From Acidimicrobiaceae bacterium (GTDB lineage Bacteria > Actinomycetota > Acidimicrobiia > Acidimicrobiales > Bog-793): a stretch of DNA of 9,898 nt. The translations under genes were made by a program, and so were the position numbers. Positions 1 to 6,676 of this stretch are shown here, piece after piece. Position 1 is the stretch's first letter. Every line of letters begins with the position of its first letter. The notes under the pieces are model-generated. The model was not told the DNA's origin. It did no database searches and was given only the letters and a program-made list of their open reading frames with translations. The stretch covers positions 1-9,898 of the forward strand of contig JAODBN010000183.1 in NCBI GenBank assembly GCA_025463965.1, written 5' to 3'.

Positions 1-1130
1 GGAAAGCGTACGAGCGTACGCAGAACAAGGTGGCCGTCACCACCGACTTCACCTCTTACACGACCTACCTGGCCGCCCTCACCACAAGGGGCCGGACCGG
101 CAACCTCGAGGACCTCGTGAACATGCAGGCCGGCTCGACGTTCGCGGCCGCCAACCCGTTGCTCCACGCGTACAAAAAGGCAGACTTCGGGAGCCTCTAC
201 AACCAGCTCAGCGGTTGGAGCAGCTGCCTCGAGCTTCCAAGCCTCAACACTTACTTCGGCGTGCCATTCGGAACTGTCGCCGTCGTCTGGTACTTCAACA
301 AGGCCGCCTTGAAGAAGGCCGGCGTTTCCACCGCCGCTCCCCCTGCCACCTGGGCTGAGCTGGTCAAGGCCTGTGAGGGCATGAAGGCCGCCGGGATTAC
401 ACCGATCGCCAACTCGGGCTCGGACAACAACACCACGTGGTTCATGTGGAGCACCTTGACGGTTCAGTACTACCCCGATCAGCTTGACGGGCCTCGATTC
501 GCGTTGGGCCAACTCAAGGTCACAGATTCGGGGATGAAGAACGCCATCGGCTACATGGAGAAGATGTACCAATCAGGCTGGTGGACCTCGCAGTCGCTGG
601 GCAATACCTATTCCGATGCCGTGTCCGACTTCATCAACGGGAAGGCCGGGATCATCGCAGGGCTCAATGTCAACCCGATCTACTGGGGAGTCTTTGACAA
701 ACAGATGGGCAAGAACGCCTATCTGGTTTCCAGGGCGCCGCTGCTCCCCGACGCCAAGACCACGGTTCCCTGGGGGGTGGCCTTGCCTAATCAGGTGGTG
801 AGCATAGCTAAGGACACGGCGCACTACCCGGAAGCGTATGACGCGCTGAAGTTCCTGGTAGGTCCCAAGGGCCAGGCGCTCCTCTTGGAAAAGGTAGGAC
901 AGTTCCCGAACCGTTCAGATGTCCCGGTGCTAGCGATTACCGGAAGCCCGGGAGCCGAGTCGATCGCGAAGATCCTTAAGGGTAAGACCGCCAATGCTCC
1001 ACTCGGCTACATGTGCGCCGGCGCCGCGGACATAGGCTTCAAGGATCTCAGCGAGGCAATCGTATCCGGGAAGACATCGAGCTTCCTCAGATCAATGGAA
1101 GCCGCACAGGCAGCGTCACTTTTGAAATGA
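1..1130 (+). CDS. ABC transporter extracellular solute-binding protein (family 1), 5'-truncated
   Basis: This is the periplasmic or lipoprotein receptor of a sugar-type ABC importer; it binds solute outside the membrane and delivers it to the two permeases encoded next. The reading frame is open from the first bases (codons from position 3 read KAYERTQNK), so the GTG at 30 is probably internal and the true start with its signal peptide lies upstream of the window. About 375 residues are visible. Family-1 binding-protein hallmarks include FGVPFGTVAVVWYFNKAALKKAG, split here as FGVPFGT followed by VWYFNKAALKKAG, then PPATWAELVKACEGMKAAGITPI, and a late segment PEAYDALKFLVGPKGQALL. The stop TGA at 1128-1130 overlaps the next gene's ATG as ATGA. 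The ligand cannot be read from the sequence; sugars are the usual ligands of this family, but the downstream cyclase leaves other organic solutes open. Identification of the family is firm; the substrate is unknown. Confidence 0.9.
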   Translation, partial: KAYERTQNKVAVTTDFTSYTTYLAALTTRGRTGNLEDLVNMQAGSTFAAANPLLHAYKKADFGSLYNQLSGWSSCLELPSLNTYFGVPFGTVAVVWYFNKAALKKAGVSTAAPPATWAELVKACEGMKAAGITPIANSGSDNNTTWFMWSTLTVQYYPDQLDGPRFALGQLKVTDSGMKNAIGYMEKMYQSGWWTSQSLGNTYSDAVSDFINGKAGIIAGLNVNPIYWGVFDKQMGKNAYLVSRAPLLPDAKTTVPWGVALPNQVVSIAKDTAHYPEAYDALKFLVGPKGQALLLEKVGQFPNRSDVPVLAITGSPGAESIAKILKGKTANAPLGYMCAGAADIGFKDLSEAIVSGKTSSFLRSMEAAQAASLLK

Positions 1131-2101
1131 CGGTGAGGCAAGCGGACTATCCGCCTACCCCGGCGAGCAAGGTCGGCTCGTCGGGGCGACGGCTTCTCGG
1201 CACCCCGGCCAAGACGAAGGGACGCAGGTCAGCTCAGAGGAAGCTCGCGTTGCAGGGACTGCTGTTCGTCGCGCCAATGGTGGCTCTCGTCGCGGCCTTC
1301 GTCGTGGTCCCACTCGTGCGCGTTATCCAGCTCTCCTTCACGGCCTGGACCGGCCTGGGAACCCCGCAGCCGGTCGGCCTCGCCAACTATCGCTACCTCT
1401 ACAGCTGGTCGTCGTTCAGGACCGTCCTAGTGAACAACGCGATCCTGCTCTCCGGTCTCGTTCTCTGGGTGTTGCTGCCTTTCCTGTTGGCCACCGTCAT
1501 CTACAAGCTGCGTCGAGCGGCCCTCGTCCGGACGATCATCTTCACGCCGACCATCCTGCCGCCGATCGTCGTCGGCGAGGTCTTTTCGATCATGCTGGCC
1601 CATTCCGGGCCACTCAACATCGTGCTCCGTCATCTCGGCCTCGGCGTCGTCGCCCGAGACTGGCTGACGACGCCCTATCTGGTGCTGCTCTCGGTCATCT
1701 GGATGATCTCGTGGGCGACCTTCGGCGTCGGCGTGCAGTTCTTCAGCGCGGCGCTCGTAGCGATCCCGTCCTCATACATCGAAGCTGCGCAGATCGACGG
1801 CGCACGATGGGCCCAGATTGTGTGGAACATCTACCGACCAGTCCTGCGGCCGGTGATGCAGTTCTGGTTCCTCGTCCTAACCATCTCCACGGTGACGTAC
1901 TTCTTTCCGTGGATCTTCGGACTAACTCAGGGAGGGCCCGGCTACGAAAGCACGACGCTTGATTACATGGTCTATCTGACCGGCATCACCAACGGCGAAT
2001 ACGGGCTTGGGTCCGCTATCTCGGTAATCTTGCTGCTCTTCCTCCTCGTCCTGCTTTTGATCTACGAGGGCGGCCGCCGGATCAGGCGTGCGTATGGCTA
2101 G
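1127..2101 (+). CDS. ABC transporter permease, CUT1/MalF-like
   Basis: An inner-membrane subunit that forms half of the translocation pore of a sugar-type importer. I chose the ATG at 1127, giving 324 residues: it overlaps the binding-protein stop as ATGA, which fits translational coupling, whereas the longer open frame from 1013 would lie inside the upstream gene. A basic cytoplasmic N-terminus (about residues 1-40) is followed by roughly six hydrophobic segments near 43-66, 103-126, 137-157, 184-210, 246-266 and 297-313. The EAA loop that contacts the ATPase is near residues 219-241 (EAAQIDGARWAQI, then PVLRP). The segment LTQGGPGYESTTLDYMVY before the last helix is typical of MalF/UgpA-type permeases. 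The stop overlaps the start of the second permease. Family assignment is firm; the transported solute is not known. Confidence 0.93.
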   Translation: MTVRQADYPPTPASKVGSSGRRLLGTPAKTKGRRSAQRKLALQGLLFVAPMVALVAAFVVVPLVRVIQLSFTAWTGLGTPQPVGLANYRYLYSWSSFRTVLVNNAILLSGLVLWVLLPFLLATVIYKLRRAALVRTIIFTPTILPPIVVGEVFSIMLAHSGPLNIVLRHLGLGVVARDWLTTPYLVLLSVIWMISWATFGVGVQFFSAALVAIPSSYIEAAQIDGARWAQIVWNIYRPVLRPVMQFWFLVLTISTVTYFFPWIFGLTQGGPGYESTTLDYMVYLTGITNGEYGLGSAISVILLLFLLVLLLIYEGGRRIRRAYG

Positions 2102-2963
2102 CGCCAGCATGCCGCTATCGACGGCAGTCGCCTTAAAGGCCTATGGGCGCAAGAGCGCTGTCGGACCGCGGACGGTCGCCGTTGTAGCGGTCGTGGCTGT
2201 CCTGTTTCCCCTGGCCTGGGTGATCCGAGTTGCAGTCCGACCGACGGAGGCCTACGTCCGAAACCCAAATGGCATCGGCGGAGGCTTCACCCTGGGAAAC
2301 TTCGCCTCAGCGTGGCGTCAAGGCCTCTTAGGCCCTGCCCTTCTCCACACGCTCTACACGGTTCCCTTGGGGGCGGTTCTAGCGACCCTCGTCGCCGCCT
2401 TCGCCGGCTACGGCTTCGCCAAGCTGCGCGTACCCTTTCGCCGGTTCTTGCTTGGCTTTGTCATCCTGGCCATTGCGATCCCTATACCGTCGATCATCAT
2501 CCCGCTCTTCAACGAAGGCCTTGACATCGGCTACACCAACAACTACATCGGGCTAAGCATCGTTTGTGCAGCGTTGTACGGGTCGTGGGGCACGTTCTTC
2601 CTCTACGGCCAGTACAAGGGATTGCCTGACGCGTTGATCGACAGCGCCCATATGGACGGTGCGCACGAGCTGGGGATTTTCTTCCGGATAGCCGTACCGC
2701 TGGTCGCTCCTTCGATCGCGACGGTGCTTGCACTTAACGTGATTCTTCAGTGGAGCAATATTTTGCTTCAGCTCGTTCTTCTCCCTACATCTACCAAGCA
2801 AACCATTATGGTTAGCGTGTCGGCTCTCGGAGGTCAGTACACGGCAGCGACGCCGATCGTCGCAGCCGGGTATTTAGAGGCGGCCGCTCCCCTGCTTTTG
2901 ATCTATGCGCTCAGCCAGCGGTTCATCCGCAGAGGCATGTTCGCCGGCGCTCTAAACGAATAG
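2094..2963 (+). CDS. ABC transporter permease, CUT1/MalG-like
   Basis: The second pore subunit of the same importer. The ATG at 2094 (289 residues) overlaps the preceding gene by 8 bp; a GTG at 2088 and an ATG at 2109 are possible alternatives, as no strong ribosome-binding site decides between them. Hydrophobic segments lie near residues 27-48, 83-108, 117-139, 150-172, 200-230 and 255-275. The cytoplasmic EAA loop is near 180-206 and reads DALIDSAHMDGAHELGIFF, then PLVAP; the canonical EAA triplet is DSA here, within normal variation for MalG-type proteins, while the invariant DGA is kept. FxGYxFAKLRVPFRR after the second helix is also typical of the family. No nucleotide-binding subunit follows, so the ATPase is either upstream of the window or a shared MsmK/UgpC-type protein elsewhere. 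Confidence 0.92.
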   Translation: MASASMPLSTAVALKAYGRKSAVGPRTVAVVAVVAVLFPLAWVIRVAVRPTEAYVRNPNGIGGGFTLGNFASAWRQGLLGPALLHTLYTVPLGAVLATLVAAFAGYGFAKLRVPFRRFLLGFVILAIAIPIPSIIIPLFNEGLDIGYTNNYIGLSIVCAALYGSWGTFFLYGQYKGLPDALIDSAHMDGAHELGIFFRIAVPLVAPSIATVLALNVILQWSNILLQLVLLPTSTKQTIMVSVSALGGQYTAATPIVAAGYLEAAAPLLLIYALSQRFIRRGMFAGALNE

Positions 2964-2968
2964 GTGAC

Positions 2969-2975
2969 GGAGGAG
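2969..2975 (+). promoter_or_regulatory. Strong ribosome-binding site for the cyclase gene
   Basis: GGAGGAG ends five bases before the GTG at 2981 and lies in the 17-bp gap after the second permease. It settles the GTG as the start of the cyclase and shows that this gene has its own efficient initiation site rather than relying on a stop-start overlap. Confidence 0.8.
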
Positions 2976-2980
2976 CAAGT

Positions 2981-3874
2981 GTGACGGACAACAAGAGCTG
3001 GTTGGAGTATTTCACTACGTGCTCAAACCTTGGGCGCTGGGGCCCCGACGACCAGCAGGGCACCTTGAATCACATTACGGCTGACCGCATCTTGGAGGCG
3101 ATCCGAACAGTCGATCACGGCGTATTGGTCTCGCTCGGGCACGACGTGTCAGTTGATACTGAACAGCTGGAAATGGGAGGAGCGAACTTACGAATCCTCC
3201 ACGAGCCGGGAAGCCGAGGGGTCGCCGAGGTCGTAACTATCGCACCGCATGGCTTTGCAGTGACGCACATGGACGCACTCGGTCACGTCGCTCATGACGG
3301 TTACGTCTATAACGGCCGCAGGTTGGAAGACGTGGTCAGCGACCGCGGCCTGGCGTTCGGCGCGGTGACGGCAATGGCCAACGGAATTATGGCCCGAGGC
3401 GTCCTCTTGGACATCGCCGAAACGCGGGGAGTCCCCACTTTGCTCGAAGGCGAGGGGATCTCGGTGGACGATCTCCTCGCGGCAGAGCGCCGATCCGGCA
3501 CGGTTGTCCGTGCAGGTGATGCTCTCTTTCTGCGGTCCGGCATCGGGCAAGATGCCCGGTGGTCCGATCCGTCCGCCATCGGAGGCCGTCCCGGCATACT
3601 CCCGGAAGTGATTCCCTGGCTCTACGAGCGGCAGGTATCTCTCTACAGCGGAGATTGCATGGAGCGGCTGCCGAGCATCGGCGACCTAGGCGATCTGCCA
3701 CTGCACGAGGTCGGTCTGGCGGCGATGGGGCTTGCAATGTTGGACAATTCGAATGTCGAAGCCCTGCGTACTGCCTGCCAAATCTACGGTCGCGCCGAGT
3801 TCCTGCTCGTCGTAGCGCCGCTGCGCATCCCGGGGGGAACGGGAAGCGCGGTGAACCCCCTCGCGGTCTTCTAG
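2981..3874 (+). CDS. Cyclase/kynurenine-formamidase-like metal-dependent hydrolase
   Basis: A 297-residue member of the cyclase family (Pfam PF04199), which includes arylformamidases and isatin hydrolase. These enzymes use metal-activated water to open cyclic or formyl amides, or related esters. Visible hallmarks: an N-terminal NLGRWGPDDQQGTLNHIT (residues 16-33), typical of the long subgroup; the metal and active-site cluster H90-x5-H96-x-D98-x3-H102 (read as THMDALGH at 95-102); a YSGDCMERLPSIGD stretch late in the chain; and the C-terminal PLRIPGGTGSAVNPLAVF common in the subgroup. The GTG start has a GGAGGAG site five bases upstream. It follows the second permease by 17 bp on the same strand, so it is probably the last gene of the importer operon and acts on the imported compound or a product of it (inference). 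The substrate cannot be read from sequence. Confidence 0.88.
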   Translation: MTDNKSWLEYFTTCSNLGRWGPDDQQGTLNHITADRILEAIRTVDHGVLVSLGHDVSVDTEQLEMGGANLRILHEPGSRGVAEVVTIAPHGFAVTHMDALGHVAHDGYVYNGRRLEDVVSDRGLAFGAVTAMANGIMARGVLLDIAETRGVPTLLEGEGISVDDLLAAERRSGTVVRAGDALFLRSGIGQDARWSDPSAIGGRPGILPEVIPWLYERQVSLYSGDCMERLPSIGDLGDLPLHEVGLAAMGLAMLDNSNVEALRTACQIYGRAEFLLVVAPLRIPGGTGSAVNPLAVF

Positions 3875-3888
3875 CCTTTCCCTCGGGG

Positions 3889-4035
3889 CACGCCGTACTG
3901 GCGACCGTGGACCCGACGGACAAGGCGCAGGTGTACCGCGAGCTCGGTGTGTGGGTGAGCTACGACCCCATCGTTCAGCTCGTCGTTCGCGTCAGCGCGT
4001 GTCGAAAGTGTCCTGGCCTGACCCCGAATCCGGAT
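3889..4035 (+). pseudogene. Remnant of a serine recombinase C-terminus
   Basis: Starting 14 bp after the cyclase stop, frame 1 reads VLATVDPTDKAQVYRELG, then VWVSYDP, VVRVSACRKCPG and NPDP. This resembles the last residues of actinobacterial serine recombinases, which commonly end in a DPxDKAxxYxxLGLxLxYxP pattern followed by a short Cys-containing tail. I rely on memory of the family, not on a search. There is no start codon or catalytic N-terminal domain upstream, because the preceding sequence is the intact cyclase gene; only the tail of the recombinase survives. It is probably a scar of an excised or recombined mobile element. The frame stays open without a clean stop where the family would normally end, which fits decay. 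Confidence 0.5.
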
Positions 4036-4042
4036 CCTGCCT

Positions 4043-4350
4043 CTATGAGATCTCGGCTTCGATTGGCGTCCAGCCCTTGGCGAATGCGGCGGCGTGAGCT
4101 GACCCATCGAAGAGTGGGGCCGCCAGGTGTTGTACTCGGTGCGGTAATCCTCTGTGAGCACCCTGCGCTTCGATCAGGGTCTCGAAGGGCTCGACGGTGA
4201 GGTTCGTGGTCGATCGCAAACGTATCCAGCGTCTCTGCCATGACGACTCAAAGCTTCGCAACGAGCTAAGGCCTCGCGGCGAAGCATCGCCGTCATGTGG
4301 CGATAGCCATAGCGCTGGCGAGCTCGCGGAGGCGTTCTCACTCAGATGTC
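4043..4350 (-). pseudogene. Degenerate IS3-family transposase (OrfB) remnant
   Basis: Read on the minus strand, pieces of an IS3-type transposase appear in order but in different frames. At about 4314-4264 the frame reads RYGYRHMTAMLRREALA, the helix-turn-helix segment before the catalytic core. At about 4249-4234 the bases resemble the ESFHGR stretch that follows the DDE core. At about 4195-4166 they read VEPFETLIEAQ; then, after a one-base shift, LTEDYRTEYNTWRPHSSMGQLTP; then, after a compensating shift, AAFAKGWTPIEAEIS and a TAG stop at 4043-4045. Only about 15 bases lie between the first two pieces, where an intact gene carries most of the catalytic domain, so the core has been deleted. 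With at least two further frameshifts it cannot be functional. I could not delimit terminal inverted repeats. The bases from about 4351 to 4502 hold nothing I can assign. Confidence 0.75.
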
Positions 4351-4502
4351 GGTTGTGTGCGGCGCTGGGGTGGAGCGGGGTTGGCCGACCACCTTGCACG
4401 CCCATACCGCGCGGGCCGGCGGGGCAGCCTCGTCTGGCTTGCAAGCGTTGCCCGATCGGCCCGGGCACGCATGCGCTGTGGATTAACTCGAAGAACTGGC
4501 TG

Positions 4503-5168
4503 TCAAGAGGCCTCGGTCTTGTCATTGGGCGGCAGCAGTTGGGCCTCCATCGTTGCGGTAAGCCACGTTTGGAACGTGCTCGTGGTCCATGACCGCTCGA
4601 TGACCAGTCGGTGGTAGAGGCTGGCGTCGATGAGAACCCACACGAGGTCTGCGGCGTCCTCCGGGGTGAGGCCGTCTCGAAGTGGCCCCTTGGCGCTGAG
4701 TATCTCGACGAATCCCTTGGCTCCGCCGAAGCGCTCCTGTTGGACTCGGGTCCATTGCACCCGTACGCGGAGATCGACTCCGGCGGCGCACCGAAAGGCC
4801 TCGTAGATTCCGGCAACCCTGCTACTCACGCCGGTCACCATGGCCGCGTAGCCGGCGACGGCCTTCCGGGCATCGGGTTCGGCCCGAACGGCCAGTGCTT
4901 GTGGTCGCTGGGGAAGCGGGACCGGCTCGTCGTCGCCGACGGTGGCGACGTCGAATGCCGTCTTGAGCAATGCGAGCTTCCCGCCGACCGAATTGAACAC
5001 GGTGGCCCGACTGACACCGGCGACGTCGGCGATGGTTTGGATCGACGTGCCCAGATAGCCCAGCTCGACGAAGAGATCACCCGCTGCGTCGATGATCGCG
5101 GCCCGCGTGGCGCGAGCCTTGGCTTTTCGTGCAGGCCATTCGGGCGCAGCCTTGACATCCAGATTCAT
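4503..5168 (-). CDS. TetR/AcrR-family transcriptional regulator
   Basis: A 221-residue DNA-binding regulator, probably a ligand-released dimeric repressor. The N-terminal helix-turn-helix domain spans about residues 19-75 (RAAIIDAAGDLFVELGY, then TIADVAGVSRATVFNSVGGK and LALL), which is the TetR pattern. The remainder is a variable helical ligand domain that I cannot place in a subfamily. The ATG at 5168 is the only sensible start; no Shine-Dalgarno sequence precedes it, since the 17 bases upstream are occupied by the palindrome at 5167-5185. Translation may therefore be leaderless, or start from an atypical site. It is divergent from the O-methyltransferase gene 91 bp away, and the shared palindrome overlaps both its own start and the methyltransferase promoter. 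This supports autoregulation and control of the methyltransferase (inference). Confidence 0.92.
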   Translation of the reverse strand: MNLDVKAAPEWPARKAKARATRAAIIDAAGDLFVELGYLGTSIQTIADVAGVSRATVFNSVGGKLALLKTAFDVATVGDDEPVPLPQRPQALAVRAEPDARKAVAGYAAMVTGVSSRVAGIYEAFRCAAGVDLRVRVQWTRVQQERFGGAKGFVEILSAKGPLRDGLTPEDAADLVWVLIDASLYHRLVIERSWTTSTFQTWLTATMEAQLLPPNDKTEAS

Positions 5169-5180
5169 TAGACTTAGAGT
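5152..5180 (+). promoter_or_regulatory. Predicted promoter of the O-methyltransferase gene
   Basis: A consensus -35 box TTGACA (5152-5157) is separated by exactly 17 bases from TAGAGT (5175-5180), which matches the actinobacterial TANNNT -10 pattern. Transcription would start near 5187, giving a leader of about 70 nt before the ATG at 5260. The -35 lies within the first codons of the divergent tetR gene, and the -10 lies inside the palindrome at 5167-5185. Confidence 0.6.
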
Positions 5181-5185
5181 CTAAT
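5167..5185. promoter_or_regulatory. Palindromic TetR operator candidate
   Basis: ATTAGACT-TAG-AGTCTAAT is a perfect inverted repeat with 8-bp arms and a 3-bp spacer. It overlaps the start codon of the minus-strand tetR gene (CAT at 5166-5168) and covers the predicted -10 box of the methyltransferase promoter. Its AT-richness stands out from the GC-rich surroundings. Position, symmetry and size fit a TetR-family operator that represses both genes. Confidence 0.72.
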
Positions 5186-5259
5186 CACCTGCGAAGCCAA
5201 TCAGCGCCATCGTTGAGAAGAACTCAAGGCCCCGCATCGACGCGCAGAAGGGGCTGGCT

Positions 5260-6414
5260 ATGACGGATGAGCCGATTTCGGCGAGAAGCGGCGGGGATCA
5301 CCGCTCCCCACGTTCGACCAAGCATGGGGTACCGCCGCGATTTGCCATCAGCATTTCGATGTGGCTGCGGCGGTTCTTCTTGAGGGCCGCTGACCGGGCC
5401 CTCCCAGCACAGGTGGCACTGCTCGAGCATGTTCACCAGTTCGCTGGCACTTACCTCTTGGCTGCCTTCGCCGAACTCGGCATCGCCGATCATCTGGCCA
5501 GCGGTCCGAAGACGGCTGACGAATTGGCCGCCATGGTGCACTGCGACGCCGATGCCATGCACCGAGCGCTGCGGGCCGCCGCCGCCTGCAACCTGGTGCG
5601 CCTCGACAAGAAGGGCCGGTTCCACGCCACCAGGTTGCTCGGGCCGATGCGCTCCAACGATCCGAGCGCGACCGCTGACTGGTGTCGCTACATTGGCTCA
5701 CCTTCGCTCCAGGTTGCCTGGGCCGACCTGGCTGAGACCATTCGAAGCGGCCGGAACGGGTTCCACCGGATCAACGGGATGTCCACCTTCGAGTGGTTCG
5801 ACGCCCACCCCGATGAGGGTCGCAGGTTCGCCTCCGGGCTCGGCGGGCTCACACGGGCCGAGGCCCAAATGGTCATCGCCGCCTACCCGTTCCCCGAGAC
5901 CGGCACCGTTTGCGACATCGCTGGTGGTGCCGGAGTCCTCCTCGGGGAGATATTGAGGACCCGCCCCGGGCTCGATGGGGTCCTTGTCGAAGCGCCCCTC
6001 GTGCTCGCTGAGGCGGCCATCTACCTGGCATCGATCGGCCTTGCCGACCGGGTCCAGCTGGTCGAGGGCGACCTCTTCGGACAGATCGAGGCGACGGCCG
6101 ACGTCTACCTCCTCAAATGGATACTTCACGACTGGGATGACGCGACCTGCGAGAGGATCATCAAGAACGTGGCTTCGGCGATGCCCGGCGGCGCTCGCCT
6201 CGTTGTCATTGAAGGTAATCAGGAGCGCAACGAGGTTCACCCGCGCTTCTCCATGATCGACCTGCAGATGCTGACCATGTCCGAAGGCGGGAAGGAGCGC
6301 TCACGTGGCGAATTCGAGCGGCTTCTCACCAACGGAGGCATGCATCCGCTTGGCACGCGTAGAACAGCGACCGACCTGCTGCTCGTCGAGGCGTCCGTTC
6401 TTCGCCCTGTTTAG
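5260..6414 (+). CDS. SAM-dependent O-methyltransferase (class I, Methyltransf_2 family)
   Basis: A cytosolic enzyme expected to transfer a methyl group from S-adenosylmethionine to a hydroxyl of a small, often aromatic or polyketide, acceptor. It has 384 residues. An N-terminal helical dimerisation and winged-helix region (about 45-165; FAGTYLLAAFAELGIADHLA, then TADELAAM) precedes the Rossmann SAM-binding domain. Motif I is D219-IAGGAGVL, close to the usual DxGGGxG; LLKWILHDWDD carries the presumed catalytic base His290; MLTMSEGGKERSRGEF is the C-terminal GGxERTxxE motif. The ATG at 5260 has AAGGGG nearby upstream. It gives about 33 extra N-terminal residues compared with an internal ATG at 5359, which would start at MWLRRFFLRA and lacks a good ribosome-binding site. 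No polyketide or peptide synthase is adjacent, so the acceptor is unknown. Control by the divergent TetR is likely. Confidence 0.92.
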   Translation: MTDEPISARSGGDHRSPRSTKHGVPPRFAISISMWLRRFFLRAADRALPAQVALLEHVHQFAGTYLLAAFAELGIADHLASGPKTADELAAMVHCDADAMHRALRAAAACNLVRLDKKGRFHATRLLGPMRSNDPSATADWCRYIGSPSLQVAWADLAETIRSGRNGFHRINGMSTFEWFDAHPDEGRRFASGLGGLTRAEAQMVIAAYPFPETGTVCDIAGGAGVLLGEILRTRPGLDGVLVEAPLVLAEAAIYLASIGLADRVQLVEGDLFGQIEATADVYLLKWILHDWDDATCERIIKNVASAMPGGARLVVIEGNQERNEVHPRFSMIDLQMLTMSEGGKERSRGEFERLLTNGGMHPLGTRRTATDLLLVEASVLRPV

Positions 6415-6676
6415 ACTCGCTGACAAAGGACAATCCTTGGCGATCCCGGTTCTACTCGGGGGCGCACCCGGGCCGACATGTCGATATCGATCGGTCCCAC
6501 ATTTGCTGACGGGCCTTCGCCCTGCCAATCAACGTCGGTAGCTTCAGGGAGGACTACGACGCCGATGACACCGGCCTCGCCGCCCGGAGCGAGCCCGACT
6601 ATCAACTGTGGTTCCGATGTGCGCCTCCCCGATCGCCCAAGCCTGATCCTCGCTGGCGAACCGAGAGACGACGATG
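6415..6676. other. Gap between convergent genes with coding-like but unassigned sequence
   Basis: This stretch separates the 3' ends of the methyltransferase and the second tetR. I see no strong terminator hairpin. On the minus strand two open stretches in different frames look protein-like: one upstream of about 6600 reads IVVSRFASEDQAWAIGEAH, and one from 6605 to 6411 reads MIVGLAPGGEAGVIGVVVLP and continues to a stop inside the methyltransferase end. Together they might be a frameshifted gene remnant, but I recognise no family and would not call a gene. Confidence 0.3.

Noticed and set aside
6..21. Short direct repeat GCGTACGA/GCGTACGC at the window start
   Set aside because: It lies in the coding frame of the solute-binding protein and is explained by the codons there.
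3387..3923. Minus-strand open frame of 178 codons antisense to the cyclase gene
   Set aside because: Composition is dominated by Arg, Pro and Ala with no motif, while the plus-strand cyclase has its complete metal cluster and a strong ribosome-binding site.
4000..4026. Bases resembling an IS3 terminal end (TGTCGAAAGTG, then TGGCCTGACCCC)
   Set aside because: No matching inverted partner was found on the other side of the transposase remnant, so an element end cannot be supported.
4043..4816. Long minus-strand open frame of 257 codons
   Set aside because: Its first half overlaps the tetR gene in another frame; only its last part follows one of the transposase remnant frames. It is not a single gene.
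4611..5171. Plus-strand open frame antisense to the first tetR
   Set aside because: No recognisable motif; the minus-strand TetR helix-turn-helix is clear, so this is a shadow of it.
5698..6240. Minus-strand open frame of 180 codons antisense to the methyltransferase
   Set aside because: No motif seen; explained by the GC-rich third positions of the methyltransferase gene on the other strand.
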